A stretch of 64,000 bases of DNA, taken from Calvatia gigantea. Lineage: Eukaryota > Basidiomycota > Agaricomycetes > Agaricales > Lycoperdaceae. Positions 34,623 to 47,239 of the stretch are shown piece after piece. Below the pieces are notes generated by a model, which saw nothing but the letters and a program-made list of their open reading frames with translations, was not told where the DNA came from and did no database searches. Position 1 is the first letter of the stretch; each line of letters starts with the position of its first letter. Where the stretch lies: positions 558,001-622,000 of the forward strand of contig JACAAK010000012.1 in the NCBI GenBank assembly GCA_025093985.1, in the 5' to 3' direction. The translations under genes and the position numbers were made by a program.

Positions 34623-36258
34623 AGCGAGCCTGATTTGTCTGACGGGTCAGATAATGAGGGAGGGGAGGCGCTCGACTAGTCAAGGGTTATCGACCTTTGT
34701 CTCGCTATTCATATAGCCGGGCAGAGCGCTCTCCTTTGGAGAAAGGGTCTTACTTTAACAGCAGGTATACCTGGCAATCTTTTGATTAACTCGTATGGTA
34801 GCCAGATGACAGCCTCCATATGGCTCAAATCACCTTCTGCCAAGTCTTCGGTGCTGTGCTATTCCCGGAATAACCGATGTGATCGGTGCGTTCCCACGTG
34901 TGAGGTTGACGTTCGGCTGACAGTAATGCCCTCAGCGAAGAAGTTTTCGCTGCCGGGAGCACAATAGAGTCAGGCCTGGTCATCCTCCTCATGCATAGGT
35001 TGTGAGTGTCGCGATCAAACGAAAGCTACGTCTCTCAAAATGTTTTCAAGCTTCGAAGCTCGCAACAAAGCCTGAAGATGATCACCAAGAAATATAGGAT
35101 CTGGTCGCCTATCCACTGATCGTTACTCCCCAGATGCGCCCAATGTCGGTCTAACCAATGGAGTTTTGAAGAGATATTTTTGGAGACTGTGCCGTTGTTC
35201 CGTAGACCAAGTCACCTCGTTCGTTATTACATTTGACCGTCGGTCCTCCGAGTGTGCCCACCATTGATAGGCACATGGCCCTGCGGTTGACTGTGGACCG
35301 TTACACCCATTAGCGACGAAGACATCTGTAAGACCGCAACGTTATTCGAACGACAGACTCTGGCATTTTGCACTTTAGCGTCACGATCAGCAAATCCTCT
35401 CATTGCATTCCATGGTCGAAGTCCCATGTTAACCGTGTGTAGGTATGCCCTGTACTCCCCGTATTGCTTCGATGTGGCTGCCCCACTTGGAGTCATTGGC
35501 GATTCACAGAACTCCCTTGGCTTCTATGATTGCTCTTGTGCCGTCGTTGGTCGTGCTCAGCGTAGAGACCGCGGAGCCCCGGGTGTGGGAACTTCAGTTT
35601 TTCAAAAGAGGTGTAGTCCAAGAACCCGGGCGGTAAATCGCCCCAACTTTAAGCTTCTCGGTTTATTCCAACGCCTCTGGTAATGCCCGAGGCCACGAAC
35701 CTATCCGCAACCCCGCGTACCCGACAGAAGCACTGGATAAGCTTCTCCCACAGCCTTTTTTGTAGTCTTGGTTGTGGACCATCAGAGTCACTTTGAGAAG
35801 AATGTGATGGATAGGGCCGTGGGGTATGACTATGGTCGGGGGTGTTATTTCCATCCTATGGTACATATGTGCAGTGTGGTATGGGCTCGAATTATAGATC
35901 GACCTCGTGCATTACCGTTCGTCCCCCTGTTGAGTGATTAGCATCAATTATGATCATTTTGATGGTCAGATTAATGTAGGCGAATGGATACCTACCACCC
36001 TGCTCTCATTCTTCCATTTCTCCTTCCATTTCTGCCGTAGAAATCGACTATGACTACCAAACTCTTCATATTCATTACACTGGATACAAGCATAGAACCG
36101 ACACAAGGTAACCTTAATACAAATAGAAGAAGATTCTATCTTAAATATAATTTCACAACCGAATGTAGTACGACCGCGACATCACAGCATCTGTCAAATC
36201 CGTTCCGAGGGGCGACATTTGCCTGGATCCGTTCAGAACCCGACCGGCCCGTCTCTCC
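34623..36258. other. Upstream of 7TM copy B, no gene
   Basis: About 1.6 kb. It matches copy A up to about 35290. The remainder to the Tag1-like stop shows only short chance frames. Confidence 0.4.
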
Positions 36259-38395
36259 TTAGAACCCCAAACCCTTCTTCCCTACTCTCACGCTACCACG
36301 GAATGGCAGCCCTATCAAATCCAGTGTTGTCCCTCCCACAGGATCCGTTTCATCACGATCACCGCTGGATGGATTGCCCGTATCGAGTGGCAGACCATCC
36401 ACTTCAACGGTCACAGCCGCATAACCTTGGATCCCAGCCACTGCGCCTTCAGAACCAAAGATTACCTTACCCACGAAATTGCTAAACTCTCTCTGCCTTC
36501 CGGGTAACACCTGAAGAGGTACGTCGACAACTTTAGCTGAAACGGCGTAAACCGCACCAGCCTCCCTTTCTCCATCGGAGTCCCTGTCATCATCACCTCC
36601 ATCCTTGCTGCTTCCAACACTCTCCAGCCTTACGCTGGTCGAGGGCAACCAGTCCTCAGGTTTGATATGCCCAAATGCGTGTTCAGGTAACGGATCAGGC
36701 AAACTCGGCATCTTAGGTGGTGACGGCTTCTTCTTGTCCTTCCTCGTGCCTATCCTTCCACCCGGCGGAATTCTCCTCCTGCCCTCCATATAGGTTGGGT
36801 TCAGGTCGGGGAATTGAGGGAGCTTCGCCATCAAACACCAAGACATCTGGGAAGACCCTCGACGCGTTGACACCCACATCAATACCCTTCGGCAGCACAA
36901 CTTTCGCGAACACAATTCCACTCGCGAGGAAGGACGTACCCGACGGTCGGATCTTCATACCCTTTATAGTTACGTCTCGCAGTAGCTGCGGTCGCTCACG
37001 GAGGTGCTGGAAACTCTGCAGGAATTTCTAGCCCTGGGTCACCCGAGGGGTCCTGAGGGGTCTGGCGAAAAGAGAGGCGAGGAGATAAGTATAGGATTTG
37101 CTTCGGCATTGAGATAGCGACTCAGGAAAGATGATAGGAGTGGTGAAGATGATCGAGGTAGTGCTGGAACCGTCCCGGAAATGTGGATGGTGATGTTTGG
37201 ATGGGCGGATTCAACTGGGTGGGTAAAGACGTTCGCCACTCTCAGTCGTGATTCTGTACCATTTGGTAGAGAGACTGTGAATGGAAGTGAGGGAAGGGTG
37301 AAAGAAAAATCCTTAGGGAGGGGATTGATGACTGTTGCTTCACCATAGAGGGATAGATTATGTTGACTTGAAATACTGAATGTCTTGAGTGTGAGGACGT
37401 CTGAGACGCTTGGGAATGGTGCGTTTTTACCAGGATGTGGTAGACCTGGCAACAAAGGGACTACAAGGGCTAGTTCAATAACATCCACGGTGAAGTGTAT
37501 GAAAGAGTACCAACTTTTCAATCGAATGGAGGTTTGCACATGCTCTAGCTTGGCACGAAACTTCGCCTTCCAACTCCCTTCCCTTCTCCTGCCGCCCCTG
37601 ACAACAACCTCCCCTGCAAAGGCACTAACATCAAACCGTCCATGACCCCAACTCGCTGCCATAAACTTCTCCAATGTCGTTGCATTCTTTGTCGGCCTCA
37701 CAAATACCTCCGCCACTACAGGAGTCAACCACCCATTCGACCTCTTCGGCGGATCCACCGTCAACGGCACCTCTAGAGGTGGTAACTTGGTCTCCAACAG
37801 CACCAGCGAATCAATCGTACTCCGGCGAGACGTGTACTGTCCCCATTTCGACGGTGACGACATCCAGCCTTCTGATACCCCACCGTCCGATAGCTCTCCA
37901 CAGCTCCTCAAACAGTCCCTGGCCCTCTCCTGCCAAAGGACGGTTGACGCCAATAGCATCCCCGGCATCGACCCCCATTCGCCCTGAAACGTTGAGCCAT
38001 AGGCCACCGTCGTCTGTGGTATTGAGAATGTCCACGTGGAACGGCCCACGTAAAGCCACGTCTTTATCGAGGATTTTGTCTGGTGAAACAACTGAGACTC
38101 TGGAGGCGTATGACCATGCGAGGACTGCAACGAGTATTGCAACGATGACGCAGGTTAAGAGTGAGATAAGGAACACTCTTAGTAGCACTGGGCGTAGGCG
38201 ATTTCGGGATGAGGGTGGACTGGTATAGATCAATATGTCCCCTGACGTGGAGCCATAAGTTCTATCTTGCAATAATGGTGTGCGTTCTGTCGGACGATCA
38301 GCTCGACGCTTGCCTTTGCCAACGAGCGATGGTGTTGAAGGATCAGAGTCCTCTGAGGACATAGGGGGGTCGTGGTGGTCACAATTCAAAGTCAC
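36259..38395 (-). pseudogene. Tag1/DUF3712-like type II membrane protein, frame-disrupted
   Basis: The N-terminus has the cytosolic motif ERTPLLQDRTYGS, then one membrane span (LLRVFLISLLTCVIVAILVA). A long lumenal part of repeated beta-sandwich (LEA2-like) segments follows: LPPLEVPLTVDPP, SWYSFIHFTVDV, DVTIKGMKIRPSG, LPDVLVFDGE-like FPDVLVFDGEAP, HAFGHIKPEDWLP, AKVVDVPLQVLPGRQREF and the ending LPFRGSVRVGKK. This is the layout of fungal DUF3712 proteins related to yeast Tag1 (YLR173W), a vacuolar membrane protein that ends autophagy; orthology is tentative. Read straight, the frame breaks near 37815, 37047, 37005 and 36722, without usable introns. It may be a pseudogene or contain sequence errors. 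The intended start may be the ATG at 38362. Confidence 0.65.
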
Positions 38396-38402
38396 ATTTA
38401 AA

Positions 38403-40561
38403 TTAGATCAATAAATAAGCAGCCATGCTAAGCGTAAAGCTGAAAAGTCCATAAAAGTCTACCATTCCCTTCGGCACTGCGCTGTTGCTTTTCGAAGCGG
38501 AGAGGGGCTGCCCAGGAGAACCATTGCCATTCTGGCCGTCATTCTTAGAGGACGACGACGGGGAAGACCCGGAAGCAGAAGGGTTGGAAGCTGAGGGCCT
38601 AGGAGAAGGGGTTGAATTGGTCGTACTTACAGGGGGGCCCTCCTTCAGGGTAGGGTTTGAATTGGTCGCACTAACAGCGAGGCCCTCCTTCTCAGCGAAA
38701 GGTTGATTCCACAAATAAGACGCATCCTGGACGAATTGGGGGTATACCTGCTTCAAATAGCTCAGGTATTTGCCGTCCGGATCACCATAAACTGAGGCAA
38801 CGGCAGCAACGTTGGGATACAGTTCTGCTGCCCCTCCCTCTTTGCTATCACTCGCGCGGAATTTCATAGCAAAATCTGCTGCATCTTTAATCGTAGCGCC
38901 GTCCTTGGTTGTTTTGTTCCAAATTGGATCGCTAGGGTCTGCGTACTTTGACAGACGAGCGCTAGTCTACAAAGTCGGCGGTTAGTTCAGGTACTAGGGA
39001 GTGAAGGCACCATTGACGTACGATCATGGCGGCCAGATTATAGGCACGGTAATGGTAAGGCCTGGTCCGGGCTGCCTCAAACGGCTGATCCATCTGTTAG
39101 CAGAAGATGAAAATTCAGTCAGAAACCGCTCACCTGCTCTCCTCCCTTTACGATCTGCGACATGTACAATGTTCTGAAATATGTGTCTGTCACATCTTTA
39201 GCGCCACGGGAATCGCCAAGAAGGAGCTTGATTGCCGCAAGCTGGTTGTAATAAAATGATCCATGGTTGCTGTGGTGAGGATCAGTCAACAAGGCCAGAA
39301 ACAAGTGGAATCGGGTTTCTAGCTCACTTGGCTGACAACGCTTCCTCAATGGCGATATGTGCGGTTTCCAGCCAACCAGCATATTCACTGACCCATGCGT
39401 TCATACTTTTGTCCAACTGCGTCGTCCAGGCGGAGCTGCCAGTTTTACGCAAGATGAGGATACCAGACACAACTTTGGTCATACATTTCAAATCCCTACA
39501 AACGCGATCACAGTCGTTGTAAACGGGTGGAACATGAAACAACTGATAGATGAAAAACGCACAAAACACCAGTATGTGTTCCGTTTTGATTGTTGGGACC
39601 ACGTTGAACCTGGGCATAATTGAGGTTGGGTGTCATGCGCGTGGCTTCATCGATGAACCACGTCCGGATGAATTTAACTGGAACATAAAGCGTGAGAAAT
39701 TCAGTTTCTTTTCCTTAATCTTCCCATGCAGTTTGTTATGTCGTGGGAAGGGGCGGAAGGCACATATCATGATGCTTCTCGTGCTTCTCCCACACGTGGC
39801 ATCAGTTCGCCCGTCATAGGCCAATATTCCCCAGGTTCAATAAACAAAAATAGCCCATGTCCAACATCATCGGAGAATCAGAGTTTCATGCCCACCTGCG
39901 GATTCTGCAAAACTAGGCTCATGAGTCAGGCCCCATGCGAGGGAATTGTAGAAGACCGCGTCGGAAAGGTTCTGGAAGCGGCCTATATCGTTCACGACGC
40001 GACGGACATCTGGATTGAACTGTCCGTCTCGGGATTTGTACGGGCACGTTGTCCAAACTGATGGCCACATTAATCATTCGGTTCTGTGAATGGGACGAAA
40101 GACGCACTTTGTTCTGGCGTGAGTTCGGTTTTGTTACCGACGCCAGAACAGTCAGGCCACCAGCTGTCCACATGGCCCGGTTAAAATAAAGTTTCATGCG
40201 GAACCTAGCTGGGACTCACTAAGGCGCCCAACTCAAGTAGTCATGTTTATTACCCGTCGGCGGCGCGAATGCCTTATCCGTCACGGCTAGAGGAGGGAGT
40301 GTCTGAACGACCGATCCCGGTAATGAAAAGAAAGGCGTGCAACATACCCCAAGGACCACCAACGGCGCTCTCTTTCGCCCACTCAATGATTGTGTTCTGT
40401 GCCGCACGTGTATTCTCGCCGAAATTTCCTTTGGCGATAAAATCTGGATCGACGAAATCGTTGGCATAGCTCACAAATGCTCGCACGACCCCTGTCGATA
40501 GGAGTAGAACCAAAGAAAGATTAAAAAGGCCGGGGACTTTGGGAAGCAGTGGTAGAGGCAT
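38403..40561 (-). CDS. Alginate-lyase-family (PF05426-like) secreted GPI protein
   Basis: Nine exons: 40561..40348, 40286..40220, 40163..40108, 40057..39896, 39677..39563, 39495..39328, 39269..39134, 39093..39022 and 38966..38403, giving 517 aa. There is a signal peptide (LLLSTGVVRA), then the family motifs GNKHDYLSWAPYWWPDC, CPYKSRDGQFNP, NLNYAQVQRGPNNQNGTHTG, DLKCMTKV, NNHGSFYYNQLA and AARTRPYHYRAYNLAAMI. After about residue 395 a Ser/Pro/Asn linker leads to a hydrophobic end (FSFTLSMAAYLLI) that fits GPI attachment. Known members cleave uronic-acid polymers by beta-elimination; the fungal substrate may be a glucuronan or another wall polymer. Intron 4 is unusually long (218 nt). The stop lies 7 nt before the Tag1-like start region. 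Confidence 0.88.
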
Positions 40562-41597
40562 GATCCTTGGGAGGTATGAAGACAGTAGGTAGGGGTGGGT
40601 TTTGGTGTGTGTTGGTCCGTAAGAGGGATCAAGAGTTATAGAAATTAAGGAGGGAAAAAGAAGCCGTCAAGATCTAAAAAGCACGAGGAGGTCGAAAACA
40701 AATGAGCGGAAGTGTCCTTGAAATTCAGTCCGGGACTGTAGGGATGGAAAAACGTGAACAAGAATAGGTCCCTCCCCTTTTAAGCGTGCATCAATATGTT
40801 TAAAACGCGGGCAGAAACGCCGCCGCAAGTCCAATCATCACAGAGGACCGTGGTGAAATGTCTTCATCCTCGTGACAAAAGAACCGAAAGGCCGAAATAT
40901 AAGGATCTTAAACTCAGACAGGAACTTGACTGTCCAAACAAGGTATTCTGATCCGGTGAATGTCAGCCCTTAATTTCCTTTTGCAACAATCAGCGCCGAA
41001 AATTTCTTCCAGGCGGTTACACCCTCATGATCATGGCAAGGCCACTTGAGACCGTTCAGCCTTGTTCAGCCCATTCAACATATTTTGGTTTTCCCCTGGG
41101 CCCTGGAGACCGGGTTTGGATAAAATTCAGGGAATCATTCTACGAATACCATCGAGTACTATCCCCAGATATCGGGACGCGTACTATACAAACAAGTTCA
41201 AAGGCAAGAACCATTAATCAGCTCTTATCGCCCGAGAGGAATTGCGGGCTTCGCTTTGTACATGCACTTTGCACGATTTCTCTTGCTGACATACCCTCTG
41301 GATGCGCTTTATGTAATTCTATTTTAGCCATCATATTCCTTCGGCACTCTTCGAGGGTCTGGGTCTCGACCCTCAGTGCACTTAAGGCTTGCCTACCACA
41401 AAGAAAATGTGATTATCGATGGCGTTCGGTGATTGTGAGGTTCTACGGTGACTGTTCATCAAATATGTGTTGGGAGTCGCTCTCATAGCTTTCCGAGTGT
41501 TTGGTGGAATCCCAGCACGCCAAGGGTATCATAGGTTGGAAATAAAATTAACAGACAAGATCCGTATTTTAACTTTTGAGGCGTCCGACTGCCACCT
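40562..41597. other. Intergenic, promoter of alginate-lyase-like gene
   Basis: About 1 kb between two minus-strand genes. It should hold the promoter of the alginate-lyase-like gene and the terminator of the GH5 gene. A 153-codon plus-strand frame at 41027-41488 has no recognisable content. Confidence 0.4.
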
Positions 41598-44471
41598 TCA
41601 TGCATATCCTAACCAAACAGCCCCAATGCCCATTAGTGCCGCTACGAGGATACTAACCAACACAATGACGGCAGCAGCGACCCCAATTCCAAAATCACTC
41701 CAAAAGTCGTTCAAGTTGAACACTGGTTTGGCGGGTGGCCACACCCTAACCCTCACGGAGTGTTTTGTGCCGGGTGAATTGTCCTTCGGCACGATGAACA
41801 ATGTCTGGCGGTTCTCATCATACGTATACGCATATCGTTCCTGCGTCGTAACCCTGAGCTTTTTCACGGCTTCGGTCTCGTCGTCGAAGTCGTATTGGGA
41901 CATATCGATTTGGGCCTCCAGATGTAACTTTTTGCCTGCTGCAAGGAGAGATGGGAAGAAAATTTCGGTCTCGTGTGACCGCAATTCATCCTTTTCGGGG
42001 ATGATCCAGGTAAACGATAATTCACCGTTCATCATTTCATAATTGAATTCGAGAGGGATACCGGCAACTTTGGCGGGGTACGGGCGAACAACTGCATCAA
42101 GGATGCGACCGCCGCCGTCGAGGTGGGGAGAGGTTTGTTCATATTCGAGTAAGAAATTTGGCATTGCGCGGCGTTGTGCAAACCAGGAAAAGTTTTCACC
42201 GTTCCAATTATCTCCTTCGGTATCTGTGTTATCAGGATTGTAATTCCACAGGCTGCCAAACGCGTTGTTAAGGATTGACTATGTATAGAGATCAAGGGAC
42301 TACTCACTTAAACCCGACAAGTGAGCGATCAAACCCTGTGATCATGGCGTCCATCATGCGTTTTTGCCAGATAAAGTCCTCCGTGACGAATGCCTCCCGT
42401 TTACTAACATAATTCGATTAGTCAGAAACCATAGCCTGACAAAACCTATTTTTGAAACTGACTTCATATCCATAGGAATACCGCACTCTCCAAATAGGAC
42501 AGGTATTTCTCCCAGTGATTTATGGGCCTCCTCAACCAGGGTGCGAATTTGGAGGCTGAAATTGTCCCGGGTGCCTTTCTGTCCCCAGTAAAATGCTTTC
42601 AGTGGGAACATCCCCTATTGAGAATGTCAGAATGGATGTTTTAATAGGATGAAAGTGAAGTACCCGAGACAGGCCTTGTACAGTTGGCGGAAAACTCGCC
42701 GAAAGATTTGTTGAAGAGGGAATACAAGTCATACCAGTGCGGAGCATAGACCATGTTTAGGATACGGTGTTCTTCAGTCCATGACGCAGGACAAAACTTG
42801 GTGGGCATGAGGGTTGGCGGGAAGTGGACTTAGTGTGCAAAAACATACCTCATTGGGTATGGCTTCGACAAACATAATTTTATCCGGGCTCGTAGATTTC
42901 CTCACCCTTTCCGCCCATTCCTTCAAGAATGGGTAATAAAAGTCGGTATACCAATCGATCTGATCCGGGTCATTATTTTCAACGCCTCCCACACACCGGG
43001 TATTGGTACTCACCTTCTTTCCATTCTCAGGGTGTTTCCTGAAATAATTTTCCCTCAATATTACTGCCTGGTTCTTTGTTTTACACCATCCCCAGACACC
43101 GTGCATCTCCCACAGACATTGCCCCTTCGTCGGACCATCTTCCTTCCACGCCTTCTTCTTCCCTTCATTCAACAAAGTATTCGTGGTTCGTTTAGTGGGC
43201 ATGGGAAAGGATCGTGTCCAGGTCGGTACAAGAGTCGGGTATCCGGCGCCAAGTTGGAATGATTGGAATGGGGAGGGTATATGAGAGAAGTGGAGGTCGG
43301 TATTATAGTCGAATGAGTACATAGATTGCAGGTCGATGTATCCTCTGTGAGGTTCATTCATCATTTGGAAACCAATAACGCCTTCAAGGTCGCCTACGGC
43401 GCGAACAAGGGTATCCCACATATCCAAAAACGCGTTCTGGAGGAACTGTTGGATGGAAACACCATCTTTGACTTTGAACTTAGGTGTGAATGTATCGCCA
43501 CCCCAAAAGACAGTGCTAGTATATCAATTAGTATGGCCTCTCTACCGCAAGATGGGCCACTTACTTCATGGTTGCGGCAGCAAGTTTCGTATACCCGGTC
43601 GGCCACAAGCCTCTTTCCGCATCCGTGTGTCCGCCACCGCGCATTCCGCCAAGCCATGCAGCCCCAGATTCTTCCAAATTGTCCAGATCGAAGCCAGCTG
43701 CTTCGACCGTCCACGCTGGTGCGCCTGATCCACCAGTATATCGTGACCAAACATCTTGATGGAGTGAGACAAAAGCTGAAATGCCGTATTTTGGGAATAG
43801 AGAGAGCAGTTCACGGAGGTAAGTAAGGTATTCCTGGTCGTATATCCCACTGTAATGACATTTGGACACTTGTTCATAGTATGAGAATAGAAGCTACTTA
43901 CGGTCCCTCATGTTCGACAGCTTCCCAGGTCACGAGAAAACGAACTAAGGGGCGCAGATCAAAGATAAAATCCCCCGCCAAGTTTAGCGGACGCACCAAA
44001 TGTCAATCCCCACCTCCTCAGTCTCGAAAGATGCTCGTGGGATTCACTCAAAGGAAACGGCCGCCCCGCAAAAGTGACAATCCTTGGGTCCTCAGGAAAA
44101 TCTTCATTGGTATGATTGACTGGGCTTGAGAACCACCTTGCTCAGTAAAACTTTCTAAAAGAAAAGTCCCCGCGAACCCACGTTTTACAAGAACCGGATA
44201 GATTCACACCGCGGAGGTGGCAAACGCGACCATACCCGTCAACAAAATGGCGACCTTGAAGATGAATTCCCCCGCCTGTGCCAGCAGAGGACCAGTTGTG
44301 AGCGTATGACGAAATTACTGATCCAGGTTTGTATTGAGAATTTTTTGAAGGATGTTGCTGGCAAACCACCAAGTCAGCACTTGCCAAAGCGTACATGGAT
44401 AGATCACTTACGCGTTTTACGGGATCGTCCACCATGATGAAAGAATTTTCAGAGGAGAAAGGAATGTCCAT
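41598..44471 (-). CDS. GH5 subfamily-12-type beta-glycosidase (steryl-glucoside / glucosylceramide type), one apparent frameshift
   Basis: Eleven exons: 44471..44412, 44357..44182, 44124..43997, 43944..43902, 43849..43565, 43515..43014, 42959..42849, 42796..42664, 42614..42463, 42403..42308 and 42252..41598. This is 779 aa if one extra base near 42682 is ignored. Motifs are GRVCHLRGVNLSGSCK, GLTFVRFLVTWEAVEH, FVSLHQDVWSRY, GFQMMNEPHRGY (acid/base Glu) and VLFGECGIPMDM (nucleophile Glu). A C-terminal beta domain and a hydrophobic end (VAAAVIVLVSILVAALMGIG) follow. The family includes the cryptococcal enzymes EGCrP1 and EGCrP2/Sgl1, which hydrolyse glucosylceramide and ergosteryl-glucoside. Without the extra T, VQGLSR joins GMFPLKAFYWG as in the family. 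The start may also be the ATG at 44558 in the same frame. Confidence 0.85.
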
Positions 44472-44930
44472 CGTTGTTGTCACAACCAGGAACAGCCGGC
44501 AGCCGGCAGCCAGCAACAGCCAGCGAGTGCCCAGGCGAGTGCCCAGGAAACTCGCCATCAACCAAACCTCCCGGCAATCAACGTTCCAATTTTCCGGCCC
44601 GGATATGCCATCGGCATCAAGCTGTTGGAGACTTTGCTTATTCTCCGGCACCTGCGAATCTTTCTCCTCCTAAAGGCACAGGCAGACCCAGGGCCATGTG
44701 TCTGGTCGCTCCTATATTCGCACAACGCTCACAAGACAGCTTAACACGATGCTGAGGACATCCCCGGGACATCCTCCAGCCTCTACCCTTCTCAGGCCCT
44801 GGGCAGTGACGTCGAGTTCCGCTTTTTTCAAGTGTCATGCGATCGATGGTGCAGAAATAGCTCCGGCCGTGGTATAAGACAGTCTGACTCTCTCTAAACG
44901 GCCCTCTGAACTTGAGTCGGACTTGACACG
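44472..44930. promoter_or_regulatory. Divergent intergenic region, GH5 / esterase 1
   Basis: About 460 bp between the two divergent starts. At about 44494-44550 it contains short tandem repeats: GGCAGCC three times and GCGAGTGCCCA about twice. These repeats stay open in the GH5 frame and make its start uncertain. Confidence 0.45.
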
Positions 44931-47239
44931 ATGAGATCTCCACTCTCTCTTGTTGTCGCAGTCGTATTGGCAACAGGGTGTTATGCTGCCCCCCAGATCA
45001 AACTTGGCAAGACTACCCTGGTAGGGAGAGACGTTACTGGTTTAAAGCAAGACTTCTTTGGAGGTCAGTGACCTCCTGAAACGGGGCAGCTCTCATTCTT
45101 ACCTTATTCAAGGAATCCCTTTTGCGGAACCACCTCTCGGGAACCTGAGGCTGCGACCCCCTGTGCTACAGACTGGCCTTGACGTGACGACGTTTGATGC
45201 CTCGAACTTTGGACCGGCGTGCCTTCAGCCGGTATGAAATATGGCCAATAAGATTTCGATTAACCGCTCACACGACCGGGTGCAGGGACTTCCTATGCCC
45301 TTTGCATCAGAAGACTGCCTGACAATCAACGTATTCCGACCTTCAAATCTGCCACACAATGCGAAATTGCCTGTCGTATGTCGTATACTTCCAACACACT
45401 GACCGCCTCTCACCCGATTGCCGCATTTGGCAGTTATTTTGGGTGTACGTATCAATGGTCTGCCGATATCTCTAACCTTTCAATTCGAACCCGCCACTTA
45501 CAGATACGGTGGTGGCTTCCAAGGTGGCGCATCAACCATATACAATGGTAGTGCAATTGTTGCTCAGAGCGTTGCACGAGTAAGCCTTTTCGCAGTGTGT
45601 CCATTTGATCACCATTTCATTTACGAATTTGACAGGGAACCCCCCTTATTTATGTCAACTTCAACTACCGCCTTGGCCCCCTCGGGTTTCCTCAAGGCCA
45701 AGAAGGTACTTCATTGTCGGATTATCTACTTTGTACACTCACGAATATCTTACAGCCGCTGATAAGAAGGCACTAAATCTTGCACTCAGAGATGAACTGA
45801 CTGCACTTGAATGGGTTCAGCACAATATCAGGGCATTTGGGGGCGATAAGGATAAGGTATGACAACCGTATGTATGAAGGTCACTTCGTCACTTAGGCGT
45901 ATACAAAGGTTACGATCTTCGGAGAGAGTGCAGGTGCAATCATGAACGCCATCCTCTTCCTAAACTCACCTCTCGACCGACTTGCCCGTGGTGTTGTAAG
46001 TATGCTTCCCCCCTTATAAGGTACCTGTTCGTAATCATTTACTCAGATCATGGAATCCGGTGCTCAAGCCACCTCAGCCAACTTCCGTGCTAAACGACGC
46101 GAAGGGAACTGGGTAAATTTTGTCGCTGGCGTCGAATCCTGCGCGTCCAAAGCAACCTCCGGAGACACGTTTGACTGCCTCCGCCGCGCCAATTCCACTG
46201 AAATTTTCGACGGAATCTCGAATGCGATTAATAAATCGCCAGAGCTGTTCGCTTTTGACCCAACTATCGATGGACCCGGAGGGCTTTACCCCGACATCCC
46301 ATCAAGGTTGTTCGCTAAGGGGCATTTCGCGAGATTGCCCTTCATTAGTGGGACTAACCTTGATGAAGGTACATTTATCGCACATATGCTTGTGACCCAA
46401 TGACAGGTTCTAATGAATTGCGCCCCAGGCACATTGTTCACCCCAGCGCAGATCAACTCTGAGGAGGAGATCCGCGCCTCCATTATCGCAAACTTCTCCC
46501 CTCCAGTCGTACAAGCATCACAACTTTCTGAAGCAGCCGACAAATTGCTCGAATTGTACCCAGATATTCCAGCCTTGGGCTCACCCTTCAATACTGGTAA
46601 CGAAACATTTGGGTTGTCTTCCCAATTCAAACGCGCCTCTGCTCTCCGTATGTCTCCCCCTTTCGTTGATCTTCTAAAGTTATTGATGTGGTGCCAACCA
46701 GAGGGTGATGTTGGCTTCCACTCCCAGCGTCGCTTTTGGCAACAAACTGCTGCCAAAGCGGGTGTAAAAACATGGGGGTACTTGTTTACCCAACCTCAAC
46801 CACAAAACCCACCCTTCCTTGCAGGTATGTTGCTTTCCTTTTCAACTCATAAATTCGGGTGTTGATCGGAACAGTCACGCATGGATCCGAGGTGACCTAC
46901 GTTTATGGAGCGCCAGCAGATCAATCCCCCTCAGCTTTGAGGGTCAGTGCGCTCATGATCGACTATTGGGTGTCTTTTGCAACGAGCTTGAACCCAAACG
47001 ACGGAAAGGGCCTGAAACGTAGATAACGTCTCTCCATTTCTTCTATTTTTCACTGATAAAAAAACGCAGGACCTGTTTGGGAACAATACACACCTCGCAA
47101 TGAACGAATTATCCAGCTTAATGGCGATAATACTGTCATGATACCTGACACGTTCCGCAAAAAGCAGATTGATTTTATTAACTCGATACCTGCTGTGTTC
47201 TTGCATCGTCGGGATTTTGAGCAGCTCGAATCGGAATGA
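44931..47239 (+). CDS. Secreted type-B carboxylesterase, tandem copy 1
   Basis: An alpha/beta hydrolase of about 550 residues. Signal peptide MRSPLSLVVAVVLATGCYA, then GGIPFAEPPLG, SEDCLTINVFRP, the oxyanion-hole motif WVYGGGFQGG, NFNYRLGPLGFP, nucleophile elbow FGESAGA, acid GTNLDEG and histidine THGSEV. It ends FINSIPAVFLHRRD. All catalytic residues are present. Such secreted fungal esterases or lipases hydrolyse carboxyl esters; the substrate is unknown. One exon (45434..45444) is only 11 nt and codes LFWV across its borders. The gene is intact through about 11 introns. It has a close paralogue starting 505 bp downstream, on the same strand. It is divergent from the GH5 gene. Confidence 0.92.

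Larger units (their letters stand above)
30945..37690. repeat. Tandem segmental duplication, copy B
   Basis: Copy B begins in CSN1 intron-8-derived sequence (about 30945) and ends inside the Tag1-like gene (about 37690). It carries a damaged CSN1 exon 9, an intact 7TM gene and the 3' two-thirds of the Tag1-like gene. It is longer than copy A at its right end because copy A lost the Tag1-like 3' part. Confidence 0.85.

Noticed and set aside
24870..37690. Idea that the duplicated block is a transposon
   Set aside because: No terminal repeats, transposase or reverse transcriptase reading was seen, and the block starts and ends inside ordinary genes.
37835..38142. Upstream part of the long minus-strand frame ending at 37039
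   Set aside because: It is an out-of-frame shadow of the Tag1-like N-terminal exon; only the part downstream of about 37815 matches the family.
41027..41488. 153-codon plus-strand frame between two hydrolase genes
   Set aside because: No domain, signal peptide or splice-linked continuation; treated as intergenic.
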